NCBI RefSeq assembly: GCF_000712295.1
Contig: NZ_JMKI01000031.1
Span: 1-64,000 of the forward strand
Direction of reading: 5' to 3'
From: Synergistes jonesii
GTDB lineage: Bacteria > Synergistota > Synergistia > Synergistales > Synergistaceae
DNA: 64,000 bases
Shown here piece after piece: positions 49,773 to 58,006 of the stretch. The position numbers were made by a program, and so were the translations under genes. A model generated the notes under the pieces. It was not told where the DNA came from and did no database searches. It saw only the letters and a list, made by a program, of their open reading frames with translations. Numbering within the stretch: position 1 is the first letter of the stretch; each line of letters opens with the position of its first letter.

Positions 49773-50513
49773 TTATTTCGCCTCCGTTATAAGCGCTTCG
49801 TAGCCGCCGACGGCCGTTTCGGCTGCGATTTTTTTATACTCTTCCTCCGTCACCGGAAGGAAGCGCACCTCGTAGCCGGCCTCTATCAGCGTCGGCCGCG
49901 CGGCCTCGGGTGTGAAGAGGCGCAGCGGCGTGCGGCCGATCAGCTGCCAGCCGCCGGGGCTGTCTATCGGGTATATACCCGTCTGCTTTCCGGCGATGCC
50001 GACGCTGCCGCCCTTGATGACGGTGCGGGGATTCGCGAGGCGCGGCGTCGCGATCGTCTCGTCCATGCCTCCGAGGTAGGCAAAGCCGGGCAGAAAGCCT
50101 ATCATGTAGCAGTGGCAGGTCCTCGCGCTGTGGCGTTTTATCACCTCTTCTTCGGATATGCCGGCGTGCCGCGCGACGTTCGCTATATCCGGCCCGTACT
50201 CGCCGCCGTAGCATACGGGAATCGAAATCGACATATGCGCGCCGGCCTCTTCGCCTGCTGCTTTCGGCGCCGACCTTGCCTCCGCTATGACCTCCTGCGC
50301 ACTGACGGCTGTCGAATCGAAATAGATCGCCAGCGACCTGTAGGTCGGGAGGCACTCGACTATTGGGATGTTTTTCTGATTCAGAAGATGCTTCTTAAGA
50401 TTCATCACCGCGTCGTTCGCACCGCGGTCTATTTCATCCGCGAACTCCGCGACCACGCAGGATTCTCCGGCGTTCAGATATTTGGGGTCGTCAATATATA
50501 TCGCCACCGACAT
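49773..50513 (-). CDS. pxpB: 5-oxoprolinase subunit B (KipI / AHS1 family)
   Basis: 246 residues from ATG 50513 (a GTG one codon earlier overlaps the AAGGAG site). Diagnostic stretches are IPVCYGGEYGPDIANVARHA, CYMIGFLPGFAYLGGMDETI, TPRLANPRTVIKGGSVGIAG and IYPIDSPGGWQLIGRTPLRL. First gene of pxpB-pxpC-pxpA-DUF1445. Confidence 0.93.
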   Translation of the reverse strand: MSVAIYIDDPKYLNAGESCVVAEFADEIDRGANDAVMNLKKHLLNQKNIPIVECLPTYRSLAIYFDSTAVSAQEVIAEARSAPKAAGEEAGAHMSISIPVCYGGEYGPDIANVARHAGISEEEVIKRHSARTCHCYMIGFLPGFAYLGGMDETIATPRLANPRTVIKGGSVGIAGKQTGIYPIDSPGGWQLIGRTPLRLFTPEAARPTLIEAGYEVRFLPVTEEEYKKIAAETAVGGYEALITEAK

Positions 50514-50587
50514 CACTCCTTATACGCAAAAGCACAGCGCGCCCTTTTTTCCCTTTTAATTCTACACCGAAACGCCGAAGCCCACAT

Positions 50588-50701
50588 TTATCCGAAGAGC
50601 TTCATTATCCCCGCGAGCGACTTGACTCCCATCCATGCGGTGAAAGCGACCATGATCCAGCCGCAGACACGGCCGAGGCGCGCTGGAGTATGGCGCTTAA
50701 T
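50588..50701 (-). pseudogene. C-terminal remnant of an Nramp-type (YcsG-like) transporter
   Basis: Upstream of pxpB a minus-strand frame ending in TAA (50588-50590) reads KRHTPARLGRVCGWIMVAFT then AWMGVKSLAGIMKLFG. This looks like the last helix of an Nramp-family permease. In other genomes a YcsG-type transporter sits with pxpABC and DUF1445. No start or upstream membrane domain exists before the terminator at 50746. Identification is by context and a short segment only. Confidence 0.45.
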
Positions 50702-50745
50702 ACGCCGCCGGCCTGCCTCCTGGACGCCGCAGGCGGCGCATACAA

Positions 50746-50775
50746 AAAACAGGCTGCTCGGCGGCAGCCTGTTTT
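50746..50775. terminator. Bidirectional intrinsic terminator
   Basis: AAAACAGGCTGC (50746-50757) and GCAGCCTGTTTT (50764-50775) form a perfect 12-bp stem with a six-base loop and a T-run on both strands. It ends the rhodanese gene transcript. Confidence 0.8.
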
Positions 50776-50833
50776 AATCGTCACTTTCGGCAGCGAAGGC
50801 GAAATCCATCGCGCGCCGCTTTGATTTCCGCGC

Positions 50834-52453
50834 TTACGGCTTGATCAGCGGCAGTTCGGGGTTGCCCGCCCAGGCCTGGAAGCCGGCGTCGTAGCTCTGG
50901 CTCTTTTTGAAGCCGCATCCGCGCAGAAGCATCGTTACGAATGCCGAGCGCACGCCGGCCGTGTCGTAAACGACTATCTCGCAGTCCGGCGTGACGCCCT
51001 TCGACGCAAGCAGAGCCTGCAGGTCAGCTTCCGTCTTTACGCCGCTGTTTTCGCCTAAGAAAGCTTCCCTCGGGATGTTTATCGCGCCCGGAAGATGTCC
51101 GCGGCGTTTCTCCTGGAAGGGGGCGATCTTGCCGAGGAACTCGGAATCGGTGCGCACATCGAGGAGAACGAGTCCCGGCTTGCCAAGATTGTTGTTTATC
51201 CATTCCGTCGTCGCCCTGTAATTGGGTGAGTACTCCTTTATCGTGAAGGCGACGTTTTTATTCGTGTTCTTGTTCTTCGTTATCTGGCCGCCGATCGCCT
51301 TCCAGGCGCCGATGCCGCCGTCGAGCATCTTGGCGTTTTTGATTCCCGCCTGACGGAGGATCCAGAGGGTCCAGCCGCTCTGTCCCCAGCCCCCGGCGTC
51401 GCAGTACGCGACGACCGTCTTCTTGCCGTTGATCCCGAGCGCGCCGATGCGCTTCGCCATCGTCGCCGCCGGCCATATCGTTCCCCATTTTTCGCTGCCC
51501 TGCTGGGCGTTGGTGTTCGCAAAATATGTCCACGGCGCGTTCACGGCGCCGGGGATGTGCCCTCCGGCGTAGAGGCTCTCGGGGCGCGAATCGACGAGTA
51601 TTACGTTGCCGCGGTTCGCTTTGAGCCACTCGGCGGAGACAAGGAGGGTCTCTTTGGTCTCATGCGCGCCTTCCTTCATCGGAGAGGGGTTCAGCGGGCG
51701 CCCGGCGGGAATTTCTCCGGCGCTCGCCTGGGGGGCCGGCTGAACCGCAGGGGCTGCGGCTTCCTCCTGCTTAGCTTCGCCGCTCTCGGCGGGCTTGGCC
51801 TCGGGAGCCGGAGCGGCGTCCTTCGCCTCTCCCTGTTTGGCGCCCTTCTCTTCGGCGGGGGCGGGCTGCGCCTCAGGAGCCGAGGCCGGCGCTTCCTCTT
51901 TTACTTCTTTCTTCTCGTCGGCCGGAGCGGGTTTCGCCTCTTCGGGCTTCGCTTCTTCCGGCTTTACGTCGTCGGAGGGCGCTGCGCTCTCTGCTTTCTG
52001 GGGTTCGACGACGCCTCTGTTGTTCTCGGCCTCTTCCTGAGCTTTAGCGGCTTTTTCGGCCTCTTCCTTAACTATTTTGTCCATCTCGGAAGCGCTCGGA
52101 TTCTTTTTCTGCGCGCTCCCTTCGGCCGGAGCGGCTTCGCTCTTCTCTTCGGGAGCCTTGTTCTCTTCTTCCTTCACCGCGGCGGCCTCGCCCTCCGCGG
52201 GCTTTGCTTCGTTGGTCGAAGCGTCCGCCGGCTCGGCGTCCTGCTGAGGCTTATTCTCGCCGCCGTCCTGCTGCTGCGCGGGAGCCGTGTCTTCCGACAC
52301 GCCAGTATTCGCCTTTTTGAATGCCTGTACCTGTGCCAGCAGGGACGCATAGGCGTCGCTGTTCTCTTTCTGATCCTCGGAGGTCGCCGCCGTTACCGGG
52401 ACGGCTCCGCCGATAAGCGCGGCTGCTAGCGCCAGCATGATTATTTTTTTCAA
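50834..52453 (-). CDS. Exported tandem-rhodanese protein with long disordered linker
   Basis: 539 residues, TTG start 52453 with AAGGAG upstream. Signal peptide MKKIIMLALAAALIGGAVPV. Residues about 50-275 are an Ala/Glu/Pro/Lys-rich low-complexity region. Two rhodanese domains follow: the first (VILVDSRPESLYAGGHIPGA) has Cys in AYCDAGGWGQSG; the second (LVLLDVRTDSEFLGK) has Asp where Cys is expected, in VYDTAGVRS. In classical tandem sulfurtransferases the second domain is the active one, so the order is reversed. A periplasmic sulfur-carrier or sulfurtransferase role is likely; the substrate is unknown. Confidence 0.85.
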   Translation of the reverse strand: MKKIIMLALAAALIGGAVPVTAATSEDQKENSDAYASLLAQVQAFKKANTGVSEDTAPAQQQDGGENKPQQDAEPADASTNEAKPAEGEAAAVKEEENKAPEEKSEAAPAEGSAQKKNPSASEMDKIVKEEAEKAAKAQEEAENNRGVVEPQKAESAAPSDDVKPEEAKPEEAKPAPADEKKEVKEEAPASAPEAQPAPAEEKGAKQGEAKDAAPAPEAKPAESGEAKQEEAAAPAVQPAPQASAGEIPAGRPLNPSPMKEGAHETKETLLVSAEWLKANRGNVILVDSRPESLYAGGHIPGAVNAPWTYFANTNAQQGSEKWGTIWPAATMAKRIGALGINGKKTVVAYCDAGGWGQSGWTLWILRQAGIKNAKMLDGGIGAWKAIGGQITKNKNTNKNVAFTIKEYSPNYRATTEWINNNLGKPGLVLLDVRTDSEFLGKIAPFQEKRRGHLPGAINIPREAFLGENSGVKTEADLQALLASKGVTPDCEIVVYDTAGVRSAFVTMLLRGCGFKKSQSYDAGFQAWAGNPELPLIKP

Positions 52454-52566
52454 ATTAACATCTCCTTAATCCTCAGTTTCCGTCGCCGCATACTTTTGCG
52501 GCCTGTCGCTTACTGTCGACGCGCGAATTATAGCACAAATCTCCCGATAATCTCTTTATCGGCGCG

Positions 52567-53742
52567 TCATTTCCAATTGTCGTATATCCATTTCGCGGCG
52601 CGCTTCGCCTCGTTGAATTCCTCCGCGGGTCCGTCCCCTTCGCCCCGCGGCTCCGCGCTTTCCCTGCGCAGCCGCATCCAGTCGCTGTATTCGACGAGGG
52701 AGCCGTTTCTTGCGAAGTGGTCGAAGACAAGGTCGAATTTCGGGATTCCCCACAGAGCGGAGGGCGGCAGAGCTCCGGCGTTGACGAGAGCCGCGGTCGC
52801 CCTCTGGAGCAGCCCCTTGACTCCTCCTTTGTGGTCGACGCGCAGCAGCACCGCGCGGTGCCCGCCGGTTATCGTCTCCGAGACCATGTTGACCGAGTCC
52901 TCCGTGCAGAAGACCTCGGTGGAGAAGCCGAGCATCGCGGGGATCGGGTTGAATTCGTCCTCCGACGCGACGAGCAGATATTTCACCGCGTGCGAGTGCT
53001 GTGCGAGCGTCCTGACGACCTTCTCGGCCGCGGCGCTCGTGCGGCGCGACGTCGTGATGAAGATGTCGGCTCCGGAGTGCTGTGCTAAGTTCAAAATCTG
53101 CCCGAGGCGCCTTTTCACCCACTGCGGCGTCACCGAGTAGTTCGCGTCGTCGCCGCCGACGAGGATCGACCACTTTTCGCGCGCGGCGGAAGGATGCTCG
53201 GAAAGCAGAGCCTGCGCTTCCTTCTTCAGCCTTTCTTTTATGACGTAGTTCGGAGAGCCGAGGGTCACGAATATGTTCGGCTTTCTCTCTGGGCAGTCGT
53301 GCTCGGGAACGATCGCGAAATCGAAGGGTTCCGTGCCTATCGCGCTCGGCGTCATAACGGTGGCGCACGCGCAGCGCCAGATGTAGCCGAGAGCGATGTT
53401 GTAAGGGGCCGCGGTGCTGCCGGCCGATATTATCAACACGCTGCCCGCGCCCTCCTGCACGTTGCGCTCGGCGAACCACTGGCCGACGCGGCGTATCAGC
53501 GCGTCTCCGTCCGACGCGGCGAGCCAGTCGCGCGCGTCTCGTCTCGTGCCTCCGGCGAGCACTCGGCTTGCGGCCTTCGCGCGGGCCTTGGCCGCGCCCG
53601 TGAGCAGAGGCACCTCGCTTTCGAGTATCTCGGCGCCCGTGAGGCGCGAGAGCCAGTAGGCGACGCCGCGGCTCTGATTGACGTGCCCGCGTATGCCGTC
53701 GCTCAATATTATGATCACCCTCAGCGCGTCTCCGGAGTTCAT
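52567..53742 (-). CDS. ELM1/GtrOC1-family putative nucleoside-diphosphate-sugar epimerase
   Basis: 391 residues from ATG 53742, overlapping the kdsB stop. The N-terminus RVIIILSDGIRGHVNQSRGV is characteristic of the ELM1 (DUF1022) family, followed by ALGYIWRCACATVMTPSAIG, KWSILVGGDDANY and DIFITTSRRTSAAAEKVV. It has a glycosyltransferase-B-like fold. It is the last gene of the Kdo/lipid A operon, so a role in surface glycan synthesis is probable, but no reaction is established. The frame continues upstream through kdsB antisense phase to 54111, which is not coding. Confidence 0.82.
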   Translation of the reverse strand: MNSGDALRVIIILSDGIRGHVNQSRGVAYWLSRLTGAEILESEVPLLTGAAKARAKAASRVLAGGTRRDARDWLAASDGDALIRRVGQWFAERNVQEGAGSVLIISAGSTAAPYNIALGYIWRCACATVMTPSAIGTEPFDFAIVPEHDCPERKPNIFVTLGSPNYVIKERLKKEAQALLSEHPSAAREKWSILVGGDDANYSVTPQWVKRRLGQILNLAQHSGADIFITTSRRTSAAAEKVVRTLAQHSHAVKYLLVASEDEFNPIPAMLGFSTEVFCTEDSVNMVSETITGGHRAVLLRVDHKGGVKGLLQRATAALVNAGALPPSALWGIPKFDLVFDHFARNGSLVEYSDWMRLRRESAEPRGEGDGPAEEFNEAKRAAKWIYDNWK

Positions 53743-54494
53743 CTTTCTTCGTTTTTCCTGCGCGCGAATATGCGCCGCACCTCTTCGAGGTCCTCCGGCG
53801 TGTTGACGTTCGGCCCCTCCGAGGGATATTTCGTCGCTATGACGGCCATCGAATAGCCGTGCTCGAGTATGCGCAGCTGCTCGAGACTCTCCGTCTTCAT
53901 CAGCGGCGTCGCCGGAAGCTTTACGAACTTGAGCAGGAATTCTTTCGTGAAGGCGTATATGCCGAGATGCTCCCATACCGCGCAGCCTGCGTCGCTGCGG
54001 CGGAATGGTATCGGCGAACGGCTGAAGTAGAGCGCGCGCCCGTTCAGCGCGCGGACGACTTTCACGATGTTGGGGTTGAGGAAGTCCTCTTCTTTTTTTA
54101 TCGGCACGCACACCGTAGCGGAATCGGCGCTACCGTCGCCGGAGATTCCGCAGGCGAGCTCGCGCAGCATGCGCGGGTCTAGCAGAGGCTCGTCCCCCTG
54201 TATGTTTATCACGTAGTCCGCGTCCACCTTCGCCGCTATTTCGGCGACGCGACTCGAGCCGTCGGGGTGGTCGGTGCGCGTCATCAGCACGTCGGCGCCG
54301 AATTTTTCAGCCGCGTCGTATATTCTGCTGTCGTCCGTGGCTATCACGACGCGGAAAAATACGTCGGACGCCAGCGCGCGACGGTACACCTGTTCGATCA
54401 TCGTCCTGCCGCCTATTTCGAGAAGGGGCTTCCCGGGCAGCCGCGACGACGCGTAGCGTGCCGGAATCACCCCCAAAAATTTTTTAGCCTTCAT
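53739..54494 (-). CDS. kdsB: 3-deoxy-manno-octulosonate cytidylyltransferase KdsB
   Basis: Activates Kdo as CMP-Kdo. 251 residues from ATG 54494; the longer frame to 54572 overlaps the upstream gene. Family motifs are FLGVIPARYASSRLPGKPLL, VIATDDSRIYDAAEKFGADV, MTRTDHPDGSSRVAEIA and YVINIQGDEPLLDPRML. It overlaps the unknown 54491-55711 gene by four bases at its start and the ELM1-family gene by four at its end, in the operon that also contains kdsA, kdsD and waaA. Confidence 0.94.
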   Translation of the reverse strand: MKAKKFLGVIPARYASSRLPGKPLLEIGGRTMIEQVYRRALASDVFFRVVIATDDSRIYDAAEKFGADVLMTRTDHPDGSSRVAEIAAKVDADYVINIQGDEPLLDPRMLRELACGISGDGSADSATVCVPIKKEEDFLNPNIVKVVRALNGRALYFSRSPIPFRRSDAGCAVWEHLGIYAFTKEFLLKFVKLPATPLMKTESLEQLRILEHGYSMAVIATKYPSEGPNVNTPEDLEEVRRIFARRKNEER

Positions 54495-55711
54495 CCGCGC
54501 GCCTCCTGCCATTCGCGGAATTTGGCGAGCATCCTGCCGCGGTCGAGCGGACGCACGTTTTTCACTATCCACTCGCGCATCGCCTTTCCATCGTCGGTCT
54601 CCTGCTTATAGCTCATGAAGTCGAGCCCTATGCCGAGCGCGTCGGCTATTTTCAGCGCGAAAGCCGGCCATATCATGCCGATGTCGCCAATGACGGGCAG
54701 GCTTCCCTCGTGGCGCGCGAAGGCGGACATTTCCATGCGGAAGGGGATCTTCGATATTTTCGTCTTGGGCAGCCCCTTGTCGATGGCCTCCTGAATCATC
54801 GCGCTCGACCTCTGAAGGTCCTGGGCGCGGCGGAGGTTTTCGTCGAGGTCGAAGCGGATCAGCGTCTTCCCCCTGAGGCTGTAGACGGGCTGCCCCTGCC
54901 ACCACGACCAGATGCCGTGCCCGGTATAGGTCTCGAAGGGGCCGTCGTGTATCTCCTGGGTCAGGGCCACGGCGGATTCTATTATCACGTCCGAGGAGCC
55001 GAGCATCGCCGATATGCGGCGCGAGCGCTCAGTGACGGGTATGCTGTCGCCGACCGCCATGCCGACGTGTCCGCCGCCGACGAGCTGCGGGATCGTTACG
55101 AGCACGGGCACGCCCTTTTCCGCGCCGGCGCCGAGCATAGTGCGCCTGTCGCACCCCCAGCCCGCGACCGCCTCGAAGGGCAGGCCGGACTGGCGGCAGA
55201 GCGAATGGATTTCCTCGGCCAGCTTTTCCGTGCGCAGCCCCATCGGGTACGCCATGTTCGCGGCCGCCTTTATCACGAAATGCCCCTCCGCGTCATGGCG
55301 TTTCGCTAAAAGCTCCCTGTCGAGAATCATCTCTTTTGAAAGCTCGTCGAGCTCTTCGTCCGTCATGTCGGTAAATTCGAAGACGTTCCCGCGGGGCATG
55401 AATTTCTCGTCGAGCCCAAGCTGCGCGGCGCCGCACATCTTCACGCGGTCTAAGGCGCCGCCCATCTCGTGGCTTATCACGGCCGAGCTCGTCGTCACTC
55501 CGTCGACGACGCCCTTTTCGATAAGCTCCGCTATCAGCGTCGTAACGCCTTCGTGGAGATTCGGGCCGCTTCCGGTCACCACCGCGACTTTCCCGCCGCG
55601 TTTCTTCACCGCGGCGACCCTTTCGGCCGCGGCGTCGAGCGTCTCTTTAGAGCGCTCGTCGAGTTCGCCGTAGAATTTTTGAATAAGCTCGCGGTTTATC
55701 TTTGCCGTCAT
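54491..55711 (-). CDS. Unrecognised protein in the Kdo operon, deoxyhypusine-synthase-like
   Basis: 406 residues, intact, no signal peptide or membrane helix. Segments such as VAVVTGSGPNLHEGVTTLIA, ELIEKGVVDGVTTSSAVISH and PVLVTIPQLVGGGHVGMAVG suggest a Rossmann-like fold and faintly recall deoxyhypusine-synthase-type proteins, but I cannot assign it. ERSRRISAMLGSSDVIIESA and the Trp-rich GHGIWSWWQGQPVYSLRGK are striking. It lies between waaA and kdsB with four-base overlaps at both ends, so it is co-translated with Kdo genes. Confidence 0.6.
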   Translation of the reverse strand: MTAKINRELIQKFYGELDERSKETLDAAAERVAAVKKRGGKVAVVTGSGPNLHEGVTTLIAELIEKGVVDGVTTSSAVISHEMGGALDRVKMCGAAQLGLDEKFMPRGNVFEFTDMTDEELDELSKEMILDRELLAKRHDAEGHFVIKAAANMAYPMGLRTEKLAEEIHSLCRQSGLPFEAVAGWGCDRRTMLGAGAEKGVPVLVTIPQLVGGGHVGMAVGDSIPVTERSRRISAMLGSSDVIIESAVALTQEIHDGPFETYTGHGIWSWWQGQPVYSLRGKTLIRFDLDENLRRAQDLQRSSAMIQEAIDKGLPKTKISKIPFRMEMSAFARHEGSLPVIGDIGMIWPAFALKIADALGIGLDFMSYKQETDDGKAMREWIVKNVRPLDRGRMLAKFREWQEARG

Positions 55712-56985
55712 CTATTTTCCTCCCGTGCCAACGAATTTTTTATTATTTTCCACGCGCGCGCCGAAGCGCCGCGCGATTTTTCAAAGTATCGGCGGCTGAG
55801 CTCAAGCCGCTTCGCGCCCTCTTCCGCGGCCGCGACCCTGAGCCAGGCGTCGGCGAGCTCTTTTTCGTCCGCTACCTGATCCGCCGCCCCCATCGCGAGG
55901 AAGGCCCGCGAGGCCTGGGCGAAATCCTCCATATGGGGGCCGTACTGTACCGGCACGCCCCACGAGAAGGGCTCCAGGATGTTCTGCCCGCCGTCGTCGG
56001 TGAAGCTGCCGCCGACGAAGGCCGCGCGCGCCGTGCCGTACAGCTCGAAGAGCACGCCTATTTTGTCTACGATAAGTATATCCCACTCCGGCGTAAGTTG
56101 TGACAATTTTGCGAAAACGTATTTTGGAGGAATCAGACGGCAGACCGCGTCGGACCTTTCCGGATGGCGCGGGGCTATTATGAGCCGCGCGTCCGGAAGC
56201 GCGCCGCGCAGGCTTTCGAAGGCGGCGAGCGCCTTTTCGTCCTCGCCCGCGTGCGTGCTCCCGGCCATGAATATCGGGCGCTCCGCGCCGAATTTTTCGA
56301 GCCATTCGTCCCGCGCGGAAAAGTCTTTGCGCGCGAGCAGGGCGTCGACCTTCCCGTCACCGGTGACGTGCAGCTTGGCCGCGTCTACGCCGATCGACGA
56401 AAGGCGGCGCGCGTCCTCTTCGTCGCGCAGCAGGATCTTGTCGAAAAGGGAGTACGCCCGCGCGGCGATACGCTTAGAGAGGGCGCCGCTTATGCGCCTC
56501 CATGTCCTGTCCGATATCCTCCCGTTGACGAGGAAGGCCGGCACGCCGCGCTCCCTGCATTCGCCGAGCATGTTGGGCCACAGCTCCGTCTCGGCCGCGA
56601 CGAAAGCGGCGGGGCGCAGCGAATCGAGGGCGCGCCGGACGAATTTCGTCTTGTCCCACGGGTAATAGATGTGGAAATCGTAGAGCCCTGAGCAGAGGCG
56701 CTCCGCCATCGCGCGTCCGGTCTGGGTCGTCGTCGAAAGGACGATTTTGCCGCCGTATCCCTCCTCGCGCGCCGCCTTTATGAAGGGCGCCGCGGCCTGC
56801 GCCTCGCCGACCGAGACGGCGTGTACCCAAAGAGGGCGCTCTCCGCGGAGCAGCGAAATTTTTTCCGCAGGGATGATCCCCTGCCGTTCGTCGTTGCCCT
56901 CGCTGTACTTCGCTTTGAGGGAATCCTGCGACAGCGCGAAGAAGGCGTCTATCGAAAGTCCGTAGAGGGCGCGCAGCAGAGACAG
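55708..56985 (-). CDS. waaA: Kdo transferase WaaA, apparent CUG start
   Basis: Transfers Kdo from CMP-Kdo to lipid A precursor at the inner membrane. The first ATG (56709) would delete the N-terminal domain. The frame continues upstream without ATG, GTG or TTG to the kdsD stop: LSLLRALYGLSIDAFFALSQ, RPLWVHAVSVGEAQAAAPFI, KIVLSTTTQTGRAMAERLCS. These are normal WaaA blocks. CTG 56983-56985, directly after the kdsD TAA and eight bases past GGGGG, gives 425 residues, the usual length. AAFVAAETELWPNML, FMAGSTHAGEDEKAL and FVGGSFTDDGGQNILEP confirm the family. Confidence 0.9.
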   Translation of the reverse strand: MSLLRALYGLSIDAFFALSQDSLKAKYSEGNDERQGIIPAEKISLLRGERPLWVHAVSVGEAQAAAPFIKAAREEGYGGKIVLSTTTQTGRAMAERLCSGLYDFHIYYPWDKTKFVRRALDSLRPAAFVAAETELWPNMLGECRERGVPAFLVNGRISDRTWRRISGALSKRIAARAYSLFDKILLRDEEDARRLSSIGVDAAKLHVTGDGKVDALLARKDFSARDEWLEKFGAERPIFMAGSTHAGEDEKALAAFESLRGALPDARLIIAPRHPERSDAVCRLIPPKYVFAKLSQLTPEWDILIVDKIGVLFELYGTARAAFVGGSFTDDGGQNILEPFSWGVPVQYGPHMEDFAQASRAFLAMGAADQVADEKELADAWLRVAAAEEGAKRLELSRRYFEKSRGASARAWKIIKNSLAREENR

Positions 56986-57990
56986 TTACGCCACCCCCGC
57001 CTTTAGTATTTCGTGTATGTGCACCATGCCGACGGGCTTGCCCTCCTGGACGACTATCAGAGCGGAGACCTCCCACTGCTCGACGATGCGCACGGCCTCC
57101 GCCGCGAGGCGGTCAGGCGCTATCACGCGCGGATGGGTCGTCATCGCGCGCGAGACAGGGAGATCGAGCCCCTCGAGCCCCTCTTTTTCGATGAAGCGGC
57201 GCAGGTCTCCGTCGGTGAAGACGCCGACGAGCTTTCCTTCGTCGTCCACCACCGCGGTCGCGCCGTAGCCCTTGCTCGTTATGTCGAAGAGCGCGTCGCG
57301 CACTCTCGCCCCTTGGTTCGTGATCGGCATCCTCTCGCCCGTGCCCATGAGGTCGGAGACGCGCAGCAGCAGCCGCTTGCCGAGGGAGCCTCCCGGATGG
57401 AAGAGCGCGAAGTCTTCCTTCTGCAGCCCGAGCAGCAGTGTGGCCGTGCCGGCGACGGCGTCGCCGAGCGCCATCTGCAGCGTCGTGCTGCTCGTGGGCG
57501 CGAGTTTCAGCGGGTCCGCCTCGCTCTCGACGTGGCAGTTCAAAACGATGTCGGCCTCGCGCGCGAGCGTCGAACCGGCGTTGCCCGTGACAGCGATTAT
57601 CGGTGCCCCCAGGCGCTTGAAGTAGGGGATCAGCGCGATGAGCTCCTGCGTTTCGCCGCTGTTGCTGAGGAAATAGCCGACGTCCTCGCGGCAGACCATT
57701 CCCAGGTCGCCGTGCGCGCCCTCCGTCGCGTGCAGGAAAAAGGCCGGCACTCCGAGCGACGCGAAGGTCGCTGCGGTCTTGCGCCCGACGTGCCCGGACT
57801 TTCCCAGCCCCGAGACGACGACGCGCCCACGGCAGCGGCTCACGAGATGCGCCGCGGCGGCCATCTCTTCGCCTATCCTTTCAGTCGCGGCCTTGAGCGC
57901 TGCGGCCTCTTTGTTCAGAATGCCCCTCCCCTCCGCCACCAGCTCTTCGACGGTATAGTTCTTCTCTTCTCTTTCGTACGGCAGATTCAT
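56986..57990 (-). CDS. kdsD: Arabinose-5-phosphate isomerase KdsD
   Basis: Makes arabinose 5-phosphate for Kdo. 334 residues: SIS domain (VVVSGLGKSGHVGRKTAATF, EGAHGDLGMVCREDVGYFLS, SNSGETQELIALIP) followed by two CBS domains (MGTGERMPITNQGARVRDAL and MTTHPRVIAPDRLAAEAVRI). ATG 57990. The TAA stop is in the same frame as waaA and abuts its proposed start. Confidence 0.93.
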   Translation of the reverse strand: MNLPYEREEKNYTVEELVAEGRGILNKEAAALKAATERIGEEMAAAAHLVSRCRGRVVVSGLGKSGHVGRKTAATFASLGVPAFFLHATEGAHGDLGMVCREDVGYFLSNSGETQELIALIPYFKRLGAPIIAVTGNAGSTLAREADIVLNCHVESEADPLKLAPTSSTTLQMALGDAVAGTATLLLGLQKEDFALFHPGGSLGKRLLLRVSDLMGTGERMPITNQGARVRDALFDITSKGYGATAVVDDEGKLVGVFTDGDLRRFIEKEGLEGLDLPVSRAMTTHPRVIAPDRLAAEAVRIVEQWEVSALIVVQEGKPVGMVHIHEILKAGVA

Positions 57991-58006
57991 TTTTATTACC
58001 TCGCGC

